The translations under genes were made by a program, and so were the position numbers. From Mesorhizobium shangrilense (lineage in GTDB: Bacteria; Pseudomonadota; Alphaproteobacteria; Rhizobiales; Rhizobiaceae): a DNA stretch of 64,000 nt. A model generated the notes under the pieces. That model had not been told where the DNA came from. It worked only from the letters and a program-made list of their open reading frames with translations, and ran no database searches. The stretch is taken from positions 62,001 through 126,000 of the forward strand of contig NZ_JAQGPN010000003.1 of the NCBI RefSeq assembly GCF_028826155.1, given 5' to 3'. Of the stretch, positions 26,287 through 35,134 are shown piece by piece; the stretch's first letter is position 1, and each line of letters begins with the position of its first letter.

Positions 26287-26622
26287 GCGCAACCGCCGCG
26301 CCGACGGCGCGACGGGTCGGTGCGGTGGCCCCTCCCCCGCCTACGCCACGGCAAGCGCGTCTTGAACGATGCCGTTATCGCCAGGCCCTAGTCAAACTGC
26401 TCGATTTCTGTATCGCGCGATCTGCTCCAGCTCTTTGTCTACGCATGGTTTCTGCCGAAAGCCGGCGCCACTTTCTGGCGATGCATTCGGCGGACGGCGC
26501 GCTCCATGCACGACGTTTCCCCATGAAAAATTCACATACCAGCCATGCGCGCTCTTGACTCCGGACCGGCTTCCGAATTCTAGATCATTTATCTAACCGT
26601 TTGTTTAGTTAAGGGATGAGAA
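26287..26622. other. Intergenic region upstream of the tct operon
   Basis: No convincing gene is seen in this 336-bp gap. Its right end, about 26540-26622, is AT-rich and contains the operator-like palindrome at 26593-26608, so it probably holds the promoter of the transporter operon. Confidence 0.5.
26593..26608. promoter_or_regulatory. TetR-type operator candidate
   Basis: CTAACCGTTTGTTTAG is an imperfect palindrome resembling the CTAACCGTTTGGTTAG-like sites of many TetR/AcrR regulators. It lies 14 bp before the tctC start codon. The TetR gene at 31946 in the same operon is the likely ligand-responsive repressor, giving autoregulation. Confidence 0.5.
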
Positions 26623-27630
26623 ATGAGTCTAAAAAGCCTTGCATGTCTGGCTGCAGCAGCTGCCATGACGCTTTCCTTTTCAGCGTCCGCTCAGGAGTGG
26701 AAGCCGTCCGAGCCGGTCACCGTCATCGTGCCGTGGGCGGCAGGCGGCGCGACCGATACCGTCACCCGCGTCGTTGCAGGCGAGCTCAGCAAGGCCTTCG
26801 GCCAGAATTTCGTCATCCTCAACCAGCCGGGCGCATCCGGCTCGGTCGGCACCCGTTCCGCCTGGGAAGCGCCGCATGACGGCCTGACGCTCGCCGCTGG
26901 CGCGGCGGCCGATCTCGGGGCCTACCCCGTTCTGGGCATGCTGGACGCAAAGCTGAGTGACTGGAGGCTTTATCTCCATGTCGCCAATCCCGGCCTGATT
27001 TCGGTGCCGGTCAACAGCGAATGGAAGGATTTCGGCCAGCTGCTGGAAGCCCTGAAGACGTCCGGCGATCCGATCACCGTTTCGTCGGGCGGCCTCTCCT
27101 CCACGACAGCCATCACCATGCAGGCGCTGGAGAAAGTCGAGAAGATCAACTATCGCGCGATCGTCTACGAGGGCAACAATCCGGCGGTGATCTCGACGGT
27201 GTCGGGTGAAACCCAGTTCACCGCCACGACGGCGACCGATCAGGTCGACATGATCCGCGCCGGCCGCTTGCGTCCGCTGGCGGTCATCGCCGATCAGCCG
27301 CTGGAGCTGGAAGGCTTTGGCACCGTTCCGGCGATCACCGACTGGCTCCCGAGCATCAAGACCGCGCACAACTATTTCGGCGTCTACGTTCCCGCCGACG
27401 CGCCCAAGGAAGTTCTCGACGCCATGGACAAGGTCTGGGCGGAGAAGATCAAGGACAACGAAGTCCTGAAGAAGCATGCCGCCGAGCGCGGCGCGCTGTT
27501 CAACGCCACCTATGGGGATGAGGCCGTCGCCATCTCCGCCCCTTACCTGTCGATCAACGCCTGGCAGCAGTTCGAGAGCGGTGCGGCTCCGAACGATCCG
27601 AGCCAGTTCGGCATTCCGAAGCCGGAATGA
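26623..27630 (+). CDS. tctC: Tripartite tricarboxylate transporter substrate-binding protein (TctC/Bug family)
   Basis: 335 residues. A Sec signal peptide (about residues 1-23, cleavage after SASA) is followed by the Bug fold, with VTVIVPWAAGGATDTVTRVV and the NQPGASGSVGT ligand loop. It binds a carboxylate in the periplasm and delivers it to the TctA/TctB membrane pair encoded downstream. AAGGGATGAG precedes the ATG. The ligand is unknown, and the operon's oxidoreductase, epimerase and DapA-like lyase point to a sugar acid or similar hydroxy acid. Confidence 0.9.
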   Translation: MSLKSLACLAAAAAMTLSFSASAQEWKPSEPVTVIVPWAAGGATDTVTRVVAGELSKAFGQNFVILNQPGASGSVGTRSAWEAPHDGLTLAAGAAADLGAYPVLGMLDAKLSDWRLYLHVANPGLISVPVNSEWKDFGQLLEALKTSGDPITVSSGGLSSTTAITMQALEKVEKINYRAIVYEGNNPAVISTVSGETQFTATTATDQVDMIRAGRLRPLAVIADQPLELEGFGTVPAITDWLPSIKTAHNYFGVYVPADAPKEVLDAMDKVWAEKIKDNEVLKKHAAERGALFNATYGDEAVAISAPYLSINAWQQFESGAAPNDPSQFGIPKPE

Positions 27631-27647
27631 TCTGAGGGGTTTCAACA

Positions 27648-27680
27648 GCCTCCGGGACGCAGGTTCCGGAGGCCCTTTCT
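27648..27680 (+). terminator. Hairpin between tctC and tctA (attenuator or partial terminator)
   Basis: GCCTCCGG (27648-27655), a 10-nt loop, then CCGGAGGC and CCTTTCTG. The short pyrimidine-rich tail and the position between binding protein and permease suggest partial termination or mRNA protection rather than a full stop. Confidence 0.5.
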
Positions 27681-27710
27681 GTCGGCTGCGCGGCGCCCGG
27701 TGAGTTGCAC

Positions 27711-29219
27711 ATGGACGGTCTATTCCATTTCCTGAATGCGGTGGCGGCGATCGGCTTCTCTGCCGATCTGTTCGCCGTGATATGGGCGACGCTGCTCGGC
27801 ATCGTCATCGGCATGATCCCGGGTCTGACGGCGACGCTCGGCGTCGCCCTGGTGACGACGCTCACCTTCACGATGGCGCCGGGCACGGCGATCCTGGTGC
27901 TTGTCAGCGTCTATATCGGCGCCATCTATGGCGGAGGCCGAACCGCCATCCTGCTCAACATCCCCGGCACTCCGGCCAATGCTGCGTCCGCACTCGACGG
28001 CTTCCCGCTGGCCAAGCAGGGTCGCGCCGGCGAGGCGATGGCGGTCGCCACGACGGGCTCGTTCCTGGGCTCCCTCGTCGGCATGGTCGGCCTGGCGCTG
28101 GTCGCGCCATGGCTTGCCGAATTCGCGCTCGACTTCACCTCGTTCGAGTTCTTCTGGCTTGCCGTCTTCGGCGTCGTGCTGTGCGGTCAGATGACCGCGA
28201 TGGATGATCCGCTGAAAGGCTGGATCGCCGGCTTCTTCGGGCTTCTGGTCGCCATGGTCGGGCAGGAAAGCCTGCACGCCTATGCGCGCTTCTCCTACGG
28301 CATCCCCGATCTCGAGGGCGGCTTCGGGCTGCTGCCGGTTCTCGTCGGAGCGTTCGGTTGCGCCGAGGTTTTCGTCGTCATGCGCCAGGAGGCCACCAAG
28401 CTGGTGGTGTCCGAGGTCGGCAGCGTGCTCGGATCGGCGCTGTCGTCGGTTCGCTATTTCAAGACCTGGCTGCGTTCGGGCGTCATCGGCACCTTCATGG
28501 GCGTCGTTCCCGGCGTTGGGGAGGACATGGGCGCATGGATGTCGTACGCCGCCGCCAAGCGCGCCTCCAAGACGCCGGAGGAGTTCGGCAAGGGCTCGGC
28601 CGACGGCCTGCTGGCCGCCGAGACCGGCAACAACGCGGCCGTCCCCGGCGCGCTCATTCCCGTCCTCACGCTGGCCATTCCCGGCTCTGCGCCGGCCGCC
28701 GTCCTGCTCGCCGCGATGATCATCCACGGCCTGCGGCCGGGTCCGCTCATCATGGTCACGCAGGCCGACTTCTTCTATTCGGTTGTCGCCATGGTCTTCT
28801 GGGCAAGCTGCGCCATGCTCGTGCTCGGGCTGATCCTGACGCGTCCGCTGCTGTTCGTGCTCAAGATCCGGCGCGAATGGCTGATGGCCACGATCTTCGT
28901 GCTGTGCGTCGTCGGCTCCTTCGCCATTGCCGGCCGTGTCTTCGACGTCTGGGTGATGATCGGCTTCGGCCTCATCGGCTTCCTGATGCGCGAAACCGGC
29001 TTCCCGGTCGCGCCGATGATCCTCGGCGTCGTGCTTGGCCCGATCCTCGACAACAACCTGCGGCGCAGCCTGTCGATCAGCCAGGGCGATCCGCTTGCCT
29101 TCGTCTCGCGGCCCATCAGCGCCGTCATCGCCGGCCTGGTTCTGGCGATCGTCCTGCTTTCATTGCCGCCGGTGCAGCGTGCGCTGCGGTCCGGCATGTC
29201 ACGGCTCACCACCCGGTAA
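27711..29219 (+). CDS. tctA: Tripartite tricarboxylate transporter large permease TctA
   Basis: 502 residues with about ten membrane helices. Typical TctA segments are IGMIPGLTATLGVAL, YGGGRTAILLNIPGTPANAAS, and a repeat of that type, VVPGVGEDMGAWMSYAAAKR, with GNNAAVPGALIPVLTLAIPGS. It forms the main transport channel, probably driven by an ion gradient. An in-frame TTG at 27705 precedes the chosen ATG by two codons. The tctB gene is separated from it by an oxidoreductase gene, an unusual order. Confidence 0.9.
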   Translation: MDGLFHFLNAVAAIGFSADLFAVIWATLLGIVIGMIPGLTATLGVALVTTLTFTMAPGTAILVLVSVYIGAIYGGGRTAILLNIPGTPANAASALDGFPLAKQGRAGEAMAVATTGSFLGSLVGMVGLALVAPWLAEFALDFTSFEFFWLAVFGVVLCGQMTAMDDPLKGWIAGFFGLLVAMVGQESLHAYARFSYGIPDLEGGFGLLPVLVGAFGCAEVFVVMRQEATKLVVSEVGSVLGSALSSVRYFKTWLRSGVIGTFMGVVPGVGEDMGAWMSYAAAKRASKTPEEFGKGSADGLLAAETGNNAAVPGALIPVLTLAIPGSAPAAVLLAAMIIHGLRPGPLIMVTQADFFYSVVAMVFWASCAMLVLGLILTRPLLFVLKIRREWLMATIFVLCVVGSFAIAGRVFDVWVMIGFGLIGFLMRETGFPVAPMILGVVLGPILDNNLRRSLSISQGDPLAFVSRPISAVIAGLVLAIVLLSLPPVQRALRSGMSRLTTR

Positions 29220-29225
29220 CGAACG

Positions 29226-30269
29226 ATGACCAGCACTGACACTGTTCTCATCTGCGGCTTTGGCATTTTCGGCGAGCTGCATGCCCGTGCGTGGCGCAGG
29301 CTCGATCCGGCCATTCGCCTCATGGTCGCCGATCCATCGCAGGCGGCACTGAACCGCGCAGCCCAGCTCGGCATTCCGGCCGAAGGCCTGTCCACCGACG
29401 CCACCAGCCTGGTCGGCCGCGCCGACATGGTGGCGGTGGTGGCGCCCCCTGCCCTGCATCTGCCGCTGGCCCTGATGGCGCTCGAAGCCGGCAAGCCCGT
29501 GCTGATCGAGAAACCCGCGGTGACCACCGTCGCCGAAGCGCAGACCCTGATGGGAGCCATCAAGGACGTGCCGACCCAGATCGGCATGGTGCTGCGCGCC
29601 CATCCTCTCGTCACGCAGGCGAAAGCCCTGCTGGCAAGCGGCGAGATCGGCGAGCTCGTCGCCATCGAGGGCAATTTTTCGGGCTGGAAGCGGATGCGCG
29701 CCGACTCCTCCCTGGTCGAGAACGACGGCGTCCACTTCCTCGACCTCATGCGCCATTTCGCGGGGCACGCGATCGAGGCCGTCTCGGCCAGCTCCTGGTC
29801 GCGGCTCGCGGATGACGTCGTCGACGACATCGTCATCGAGCTCGACTTCGCCAACCGCCTGAAGGGCCGCCTGCGGCTCGGCGTGCTGGTTGCCGGCGAA
29901 GTCGAGGACCCGTTCATGCCCGGCGCGGTGACCAACAAGCGCATGTCGCTCGTTGGCCGCGCGGGCAATGTGACCATCGACTTCAACCAGAACCGGTTGA
30001 TCCTGTCCAAGGTGGCCTACACGCGGTCGGCCGGCGGCTTCGACGTCAAGCCGGAATCGCTGGAAAGCCATATGGCGGTGGGCGCGAGCCCGGAGGCGAT
30101 CCTGGCCGCCAGCTTCGGCGTCTTCAGGGACGCGGTTCGCAACGGCGGCCCTGTGCTTTGCGAAGCTGCGGAAGGCGCACTGGAAATGACGGCGACGGTT
30201 GCAGCAATCGCGACAGCCCTGCAGAGGCAGGCCCGCGAGACCGTCAAGATCGAGGGGCTACGCTCATGA
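29226..30269 (+). CDS. Gfo/Idh/MocA family NAD(P)-dependent oxidoreductase
   Basis: 347 residues. It has an N-terminal Rossmann fold (VLICGFGIFGELHARAW), the family LIEKPAV motif with the conserved lysine, and a C-terminal substrate domain with VENDGVHFLDLMRHF, where the Asp and His are the likely catalytic residues. It probably oxidises or reduces a hydroxyl of the sugar-acid-like substrate imported by the TctABC system. It starts 7 bp after tctA, and its stop overlaps the tctB start by ATGA. Confidence 0.85.
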   Translation: MTSTDTVLICGFGIFGELHARAWRRLDPAIRLMVADPSQAALNRAAQLGIPAEGLSTDATSLVGRADMVAVVAPPALHLPLALMALEAGKPVLIEKPAVTTVAEAQTLMGAIKDVPTQIGMVLRAHPLVTQAKALLASGEIGELVAIEGNFSGWKRMRADSSLVENDGVHFLDLMRHFAGHAIEAVSASSWSRLADDVVDDIVIELDFANRLKGRLRLGVLVAGEVEDPFMPGAVTNKRMSLVGRAGNVTIDFNQNRLILSKVAYTRSAGGFDVKPESLESHMAVGASPEAILAASFGVFRDAVRNGGPVLCEAAEGALEMTATVAAIATALQRQARETVKIEGLRS

Positions 30270-30772
30270 GCCGCGCACGTCCTGTCTTCACTGATGTCAT
30301 CGGCGGTCTCGTCGTCACCATCGGCGGCATTGCCGGACTGGTGGAATCGTGGCGGATGCCGCGGTTCGAGGTCCGCAAGGCCGATCCCTTCACGGTGCCG
30401 GGGCTGACCCCGGGACTTCTTTGCCTGGTGCTGACGGTGCTCGGCATCGCCCTGCTCATCCGCGCCATGGCCGGTCGCGGCGGAGCCGTCGCCCTCCCGA
30501 TCCTGACCTGGCAGCCGGGCAGCGCGGCGCGCATGATCTTCACGCTCGTCACGGTCGTCATCTACGGGTTCGTCCTGTTCGGAAACGTGCCGTTCGTCAT
30601 CGCTACGACAATCTTCGTCTTTGCCTTCACGGTGGGGGCCGAACTGCTCAATCCGGAGCGCAAGCTGTCCCTCCCGGCGCTGTCCGCGGGAGCGCTCGTC
30701 CTGGCGATCTGCTCGTCCCTGGTCGTGCGGGCGGTCTTCGTCGAGATCTTCCTGGTCAAGCTGCCGGGATGA
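30266..30772 (+). CDS. tctB: Tripartite tricarboxylate transporter small membrane subunit TctB
   Basis: 168 residues with about four hydrophobic segments and the family opening (FTDVIGGLVVTIGGIAGL, then VPGLTPGLLCLVLTVLG). TctB subunits have low sequence identity, so the call rests on topology, length and position. It overlaps the oxidoreductase stop by 4 bp. A 161-bp gap follows before the epimerase gene. Confidence 0.8.
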   Translation: MSRARPVFTDVIGGLVVTIGGIAGLVESWRMPRFEVRKADPFTVPGLTPGLLCLVLTVLGIALLIRAMAGRGGAVALPILTWQPGSAARMIFTLVTVVIYGFVLFGNVPFVIATTIFVFAFTVGAELLNPERKLSLPALSAGALVLAICSSLVVRAVFVEIFLVKLPG

Positions 30773-30933
30773 GTTCGGCGCTTGTCGCGCTCCGCGGCGA
30801 ACCGGCAGGCGGGGCGAAAGCTGCGCTTGCAAGCCATCCCGGAGTTCACCGACCGCATCGCACCGGCAGACTGGTCGTTGAGGATGGTCGAACCAAAAAA
30901 TCCGTCTGACGCCTAGCCAAGGAAACCGCCAGA

Positions 30934-31959
30934 ATGAATGCACTCCCGTCCGAGATCCGCAACGAGCAGGAACTTGAGGACCTGCTGTCGCGCCCCAGCC
31001 AGCAACTGATCGAGACGTTTGCCGGGCTCGAAGGCGACATCACCATCCTCGGCGTCGGCGGCAAGATGGGGCCGACGCTGGCGCGCATGGCCAAGCGCGC
31101 CGCGCCCCACAAGCGGGTCATCGGCGTCGCCCGCTTCTCCGAGGCCGGCCTGAAGGAAAAGCTCCAGGGCTGGGACATCGAGACGGTCGAGTGCGACCTG
31201 CTTGACCGCGCCGCCGTGGAAGCGCTGGAAAAGACCGCCAACGTGGTCTTCATGGCCGGCCGGAAGTTCGGCTCCAGCGGCAACCAGTCGCTGACCTGGG
31301 CGATGAACGTGCATGTGCCGGCTATCGTCGCCGAGGCCTTCAGCCAGTCGCGCATCGCCGTCTTCTCGACGGCCTGCGTCTATCCCTTCGTCGACATCGC
31401 CGGCCAGGGCGCGCGCGAGGATCTCGATCTCAACCCGCCCGGCGAATACGCCAATTCCTGCGTGGGGCGCGAACGCATGTTCGAGCACTACTCGCGCACT
31501 CAAGGTACCAAGGTGTCGATCATCCGCCTCTCCTACGCGATCGACATGCGCTACGGCGTGTTGCACGATGTGGCCAGCGCCGTTCAGGCGGGGGAGCCGG
31601 TGCAGATCGACAGCGGTCATTGCAACGTGATCTGGCAGGGCGACGCCAATGACGTGGCGTTGCAGTCGCTCGCCCATGCGGGCACGCCTCCCTTCGTCCT
31701 CAACCTTTCGGGGCCGGAACTGGTGAGCGTGCGCCGGCTTGCCGAAAAGTTCGGCGAGCATTTCGGCAAGACGCCGGTGTTTTCTGGCCAGGAGCAGGGT
31801 CGCGCCTGGATCATCGACACCAGTCTCCAGCAGAAGCTTTTCGGCTACCCCACCGTGCCGCTGCCGCGCCTGATAGAGTGGACGGCGCAGTGGCTCGGCG
31901 ACGGCGGCCGCTCACTTGGCAAGCCGACGCATTTCGAGGTCAGAGATGGCGCCTACTGA
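30934..31959 (+). CDS. NAD-dependent epimerase/dehydratase family protein
   Basis: 341 residues with an extended short-chain dehydrogenase layout. The nucleotide-binding turn is ITILGVGGKMGPTLARMA, and VFSTACVYPF is the strand before the active site. The catalytic YxxxK position reads Y-A-N-S-C, so the usual lysine is replaced by cysteine. It may therefore bind NAD without classical epimerase chemistry, or use another residue. It probably acts on the substrate of the operon, as do the Gfo/Idh oxidoreductase upstream and the DapA-like lyase downstream. Its 3' end overlaps the TetR gene by 14 bp. Confidence 0.75.
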   Translation: MNALPSEIRNEQELEDLLSRPSQQLIETFAGLEGDITILGVGGKMGPTLARMAKRAAPHKRVIGVARFSEAGLKEKLQGWDIETVECDLLDRAAVEALEKTANVVFMAGRKFGSSGNQSLTWAMNVHVPAIVAEAFSQSRIAVFSTACVYPFVDIAGQGAREDLDLNPPGEYANSCVGRERMFEHYSRTQGTKVSIIRLSYAIDMRYGVLHDVASAVQAGEPVQIDSGHCNVIWQGDANDVALQSLAHAGTPPFVLNLSGPELVSVRRLAEKFGEHFGKTPVFSGQEQGRAWIIDTSLQQKLFGYPTVPLPRLIEWTAQWLGDGGRSLGKPTHFEVRDGAY

Positions 31960-32665
31960 GGACACGGGCGCGAGGGCCGGCGACGCGGACGCGGCTGGGC
32001 AGGAAAAGCCCCGCCAGACACGCGACGCCGCGGCCACGCGCGCCCGCATCCTGAAATCGGCAGAGAAGGAATTCGCCAGGAAAGGGCTGAAGGGCACGCG
32101 CATCGATGCGATCGCCAAGCTTGCCCGCTGCAACAAGGCGCTCATCTACCACTATTTCGGGAGCAAGGAGGACCTGTTCAGCGCCGTGCTGGATCTGACC
32201 TACGAGAAGATCCGCGCCGCTGAGCGCAAGCTCGATCTCGCCTGCCGCTCGCCGGTGGAGGCGATGGAGGAGCTTATTGGCTTCTCCTTCGACTATGTGA
32301 GCGAGCATCCTGAATTCATCTCGCTGATCAATGACGAGAACATGCATGGCGGCGTGCATGTCTCGCATTCGGCCCGCGCGCGCGACCTCAACAGTCCGCT
32401 GGTGGCGCTGATCGACGAGATCCTGCAGCGCGGACAGGCATCCGGCGTCTTCCGCACCGGCGTCGATCCCGTCCAGCTCTACATATCGATCGCCAGCATC
32501 TGCTACTTCTTCATCGCCAACAGGCACACCCTGTCGGCGATCTTCGCCCTGCCGAAGACGCGCGACGTACTCGACCTGCGACGCCGGCACGTCATCGACG
32601 TCATCCTCGGCTACCTGCGTCCCGACGCACCACCCACCACAGGCCTCCCGGAAATCACTTTATGA
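31946..32665 (+). CDS. TetR/AcrR family transcriptional regulator
   Basis: 239 residues. A disordered N-terminus is followed by the TetR helix-turn-helix (ARKGLKGTRIDAIAKLARCNKAL, then IYHYFGSKEDLF). The C-terminal ligand domain resembles the group with FDYVSEHPEFISLINDENMH. It starts at the ATG at 31946, preceded by GAGGTCAGAG, inside the end of the epimerase gene. It sits within the operon it probably controls through the site at 26593-26608. Confidence 0.85.
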   Translation: MAPTEDTGARAGDADAAGQEKPRQTRDAAATRARILKSAEKEFARKGLKGTRIDAIAKLARCNKALIYHYFGSKEDLFSAVLDLTYEKIRAAERKLDLACRSPVEAMEELIGFSFDYVSEHPEFISLINDENMHGGVHVSHSARARDLNSPLVALIDEILQRGQASGVFRTGVDPVQLYISIASICYFFIANRHTLSAIFALPKTRDVLDLRRRHVIDVILGYLRPDAPPTTGLPEITL

Positions 32666-33711
32666 AGATCAACGACATTCCCGCCGTTCCCCTCGCCGCG
32701 TTGCGTCGGGGCGGCGTCATTCCCGCGCATCCGCTGGCGCTGGACGCCGGCCGCAAGCTCGACGAGCGCCGCCAGCGCGCGCTGTCGCGCTACTATCTGG
32801 ACGCCGGTGCGCACGGCATGGCGGTGGCGGTGCACACCACCCAGTTCGAGATCCGCGACCACGGCCTCTTCGAGCCCGTCCTGCAGCTCGCAGCCGAGGA
32901 AGCCGCGCGGCATGCGTCCGAACCGTTCCTCGTCGCCGGCGCCATCGGCCGCACCGAGCAGGCGGTGCGCGAGGCCGAGCTTGCCCGCTCGAATGGCTAT
33001 CATGCCGTGCTGCTCGGCGTGGCGGCCATGAAGGGGGCGAGCGAGGACGAGCTGATCGCCCATTGCCGCGCGGTGGCCGAAGTCATGCCGGTCATCGGTT
33101 TCTACCTGCAGACCGCAGTGCACGGGCAGCCCCTGCCCTACTCCTTCTGGCGTCGCTTCGCCGAGATCGAGAACGTCGTCGCCATCAAGATGGCGCCGTT
33201 CAACCGCTATCGCACGCTCGACGTCGTGCGCGCCGTGATCGACGCCCGCGCAGAGGAACGCATCACGCTCTATACCGGCAATGACGACCACATCGTCGCC
33301 GACCTGATGACGCGTTTCACCTTCCCGCGCGACGGCGAGCCGGTCAGCGTGCGCATCAAGGGCGGCCTGCTCGGCCACTGGGCGGTGTGGACCAAGAAGG
33401 CCGTCGAACTGCTGGCCGACGTCCACGAGCGGGCGGATGCGCGCTCCGCATCGGATTGGCTGGAGCTGGATGCGCGCACCACCGACGCCAACGGCGTCCT
33501 GTTCGACGTCGCCAACGATTTCGTCGGCTGCATCGCCGCGATCCACGAGGTGCTACGCCGGCAGGGCCTGCTCGAAGGCATCTGGTGCCTCAACCCCGAC
33601 GAGACGATGGGCCCGGGCCAGGTCGAGGAACTCGACCGCATCGCCCGCGACTATCCCGAACTCAATGACGACGCGTTCGTGCGGGCCAATCTGGAACGCT
33701 GGCTGGCCTGA
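32662..33711 (+). CDS. DapA/dihydrodipicolinate synthase family lyase
   Basis: 349 residues, longer than DapA (about 292). It resembles the family's TIM-barrel enzymes, with VVAIKMAPFNRYR carrying the likely Schiff-base lysine and VIGFYLQTAVHG in the place of the family's YN-x-P region. Such lyases split or join pyruvate with an aldehyde, for example 2-keto-3-deoxy sugar acids. It overlaps the TetR stop by 4 bp and is last in the operon, where it could perform the cleavage step. Exact substrate unknown. Confidence 0.8.
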   Translation: MKINDIPAVPLAALRRGGVIPAHPLALDAGRKLDERRQRALSRYYLDAGAHGMAVAVHTTQFEIRDHGLFEPVLQLAAEEAARHASEPFLVAGAIGRTEQAVREAELARSNGYHAVLLGVAAMKGASEDELIAHCRAVAEVMPVIGFYLQTAVHGQPLPYSFWRRFAEIENVVAIKMAPFNRYRTLDVVRAVIDARAEERITLYTGNDDHIVADLMTRFTFPRDGEPVSVRIKGGLLGHWAVWTKKAVELLADVHERADARSASDWLELDARTTDANGVLFDVANDFVGCIAAIHEVLRRQGLLEGIWCLNPDETMGPGQVEELDRIARDYPELNDDAFVRANLERWLA

Positions 33712-33882
33712 GCGCCGCCGCATTGATCCGCCGCGGGGCCGGCGAACACCGGAGACCGGCGGCGCGATCGCCGTTCCTGACGGGCGGGGCCTCCCGGCGG
33801 AATCGCGCCTCGGCGACGTTCCGACGACGGGCGTGTCCGGGGCGCGATCGCCGATCTGCCGGCGCCGACCTCCCCTCTCCTG

Positions 33883-33911
33883 CCCTCCCCGGAGGAGGGG
33901 CGTTGTCTTTC
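33883..33911. terminator. Candidate terminator between convergent genes
   Basis: CCCTCC (33883-33888), a 5-nt loop, then GGAGGG, followed by GCGTTGTCTTT. It lies in the 220-bp gap between the DapA-like gene and the convergent AAA ATPase gene. The tail is only moderately T-rich. Confidence 0.4.
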
Positions 33912-33931
33912 GCTGTCGCGGACAAGCGCGC

Positions 33932-35098
33932 TCAGACGAGCTTCAGCAGTTCCGCGCCGGCAGTGGCCAGCGACATCGCTTCGACGCGGTGTCCGAGCGG
34001 ATAGGTCTCCGAACCCGGATAGACAAGGATGCGGCGCGCCGCTCCGATGTCGTCGCTGGCGAGGTGAAATCCCTTCTCCGCCTTCGGCGCCAGGCTGCGT
34101 TTGATCTCGATCGCCCAGATGTCCGAGCCCGGCAGCGTGAGCAGCAGGTCGATCTCGGCGCCGGCCGCGGTCCGATAGAAATTGAGCCTGGTGCCCGCAG
34201 GCGCGGCGGCCGACAGGGTCTCGATGACGAAGCCTTCCCAGCTGCCGCCGGCGACGGGATGCCCGAGCACCTGTTCCTCGGTGGCCAGGCCCAGCAGCGC
34301 GTGGGTGATGCCACTGTCGCGGACATAAATCTTGGGCGATTTGACGAGCCGCTTGGAGACGTTGGCGTGCCACGGCTCCAGGCGGCGCACCAGCAGCAGG
34401 TCGACCAGGAGGTCGAGATAGGAAGCGACCGTCTTGCCGTCGACGCCGAGCGCGCGGGCGAAGTCGGCGGCGTTGAGCAGGCCGGACTGATGGTGCGCCA
34501 GCATGGTCCAGAAGCGGCGCAGCGTCTCGGCGGGGATGCGTGGTCCCAGCATCGGCACATCGCGCTCGAGATAGGTGCGGATGAAATCCTGCCGCCAGCG
34601 CAGGCTGGTCCGGTCGCTTGAGGCGAGCAAGCTGTCCGGGAAGCCGCCGCGCACCCAAAGCCGCGGCAGCTCGGCGGCCGGTACCTCCAGCCCGTCGACG
34701 GGGTGCATCTCCAGATAGGCGATGCGGCCGGCCAGCGTCTCGCTCGACTGCTTCATGAGGTCGATCGAGGCAGATCCGAGCAGAAGGAAACGGCCGGTGC
34801 GGCGGCCGCTGCGGCGGCCCTGGTCGATCAGCCCGCGCAGGTTCTGGAACAGCCCGGGAAGCCGGTGCACCTCGTCGAGGATGACCAGCTTGTCCTCATG
34901 CCCGGCCAGATACAGCTCGGGTTCTGCAAGCTTGGCCCGGTCAGCGTCCGATTCGAGATCGAGATAGATCGCCGGCCGGGCATCGGCGATCTGCAGGGCC
35001 AGCGTGGTCTTGCCCACCTGCCGCGGCCCGATCAGCGCCACGGCTGGATTGCTGTCGAGAAGTTCGATGAGTTCGGCGAGGATTCGACGGTCGATCAT
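33932..35098 (-). CDS. AAA ATPase with DUF4143 C-terminal domain
   Basis: 388 residues from the ATG at 35098, which gives the usual N-terminus for this family (RRILAELIELLDSNPAVAL). It has Walker A GPRQVGKTTLALQ, Walker B LVILDEVHRL, and a GSASIDLMKQSSETLAGR sensor region. The C-terminal DUF4143 part ends in GAEIDLLL-N-IWAIEIKRS, like a PD-(D/E)XK nuclease core. The function of the family is poorly known. These ATPases occur near mobile and plasmid genes. The frame stays open upstream to about 35356, but that part does not look coding. Confidence 0.85.
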   Translation of the reverse strand: MIDRRILAELIELLDSNPAVALIGPRQVGKTTLALQIADARPAIYLDLESDADRAKLAEPELYLAGHEDKLVILDEVHRLPGLFQNLRGLIDQGRRSGRRTGRFLLLGSASIDLMKQSSETLAGRIAYLEMHPVDGLEVPAAELPRLWVRGGFPDSLLASSDRTSLRWRQDFIRTYLERDVPMLGPRIPAETLRRFWTMLAHHQSGLLNAADFARALGVDGKTVASYLDLLVDLLLVRRLEPWHANVSKRLVKSPKIYVRDSGITHALLGLATEEQVLGHPVAGGSWEGFVIETLSAAAPAGTRLNFYRTAAGAEIDLLLTLPGSDIWAIEIKRSLAPKAEKGFHLASDDIGAARRILVYPGSETYPLGHRVEAMSLATAGAELLKLV

Positions 35099-35099
35099 C

Positions 35100-35134
35100 C
35101 TTGCAAATATGGAGAAGAACTCCACGATTGCAAG
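35100..35134 (-). promoter_or_regulatory. Nested inverted repeats overlapping the ribosome site of the AAA ATPase
   Basis: Read on the minus strand, CTTGCAA and TTGCAAG arms enclose GGAG and CTCC arms with short spacers. The final AAGG, the only Shine-Dalgarno-like sequence before the ATG at 35098, is part of the outer stem, so the hairpin could mask the ribosome site. It could equally be a DNA operator. Confidence 0.5.
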
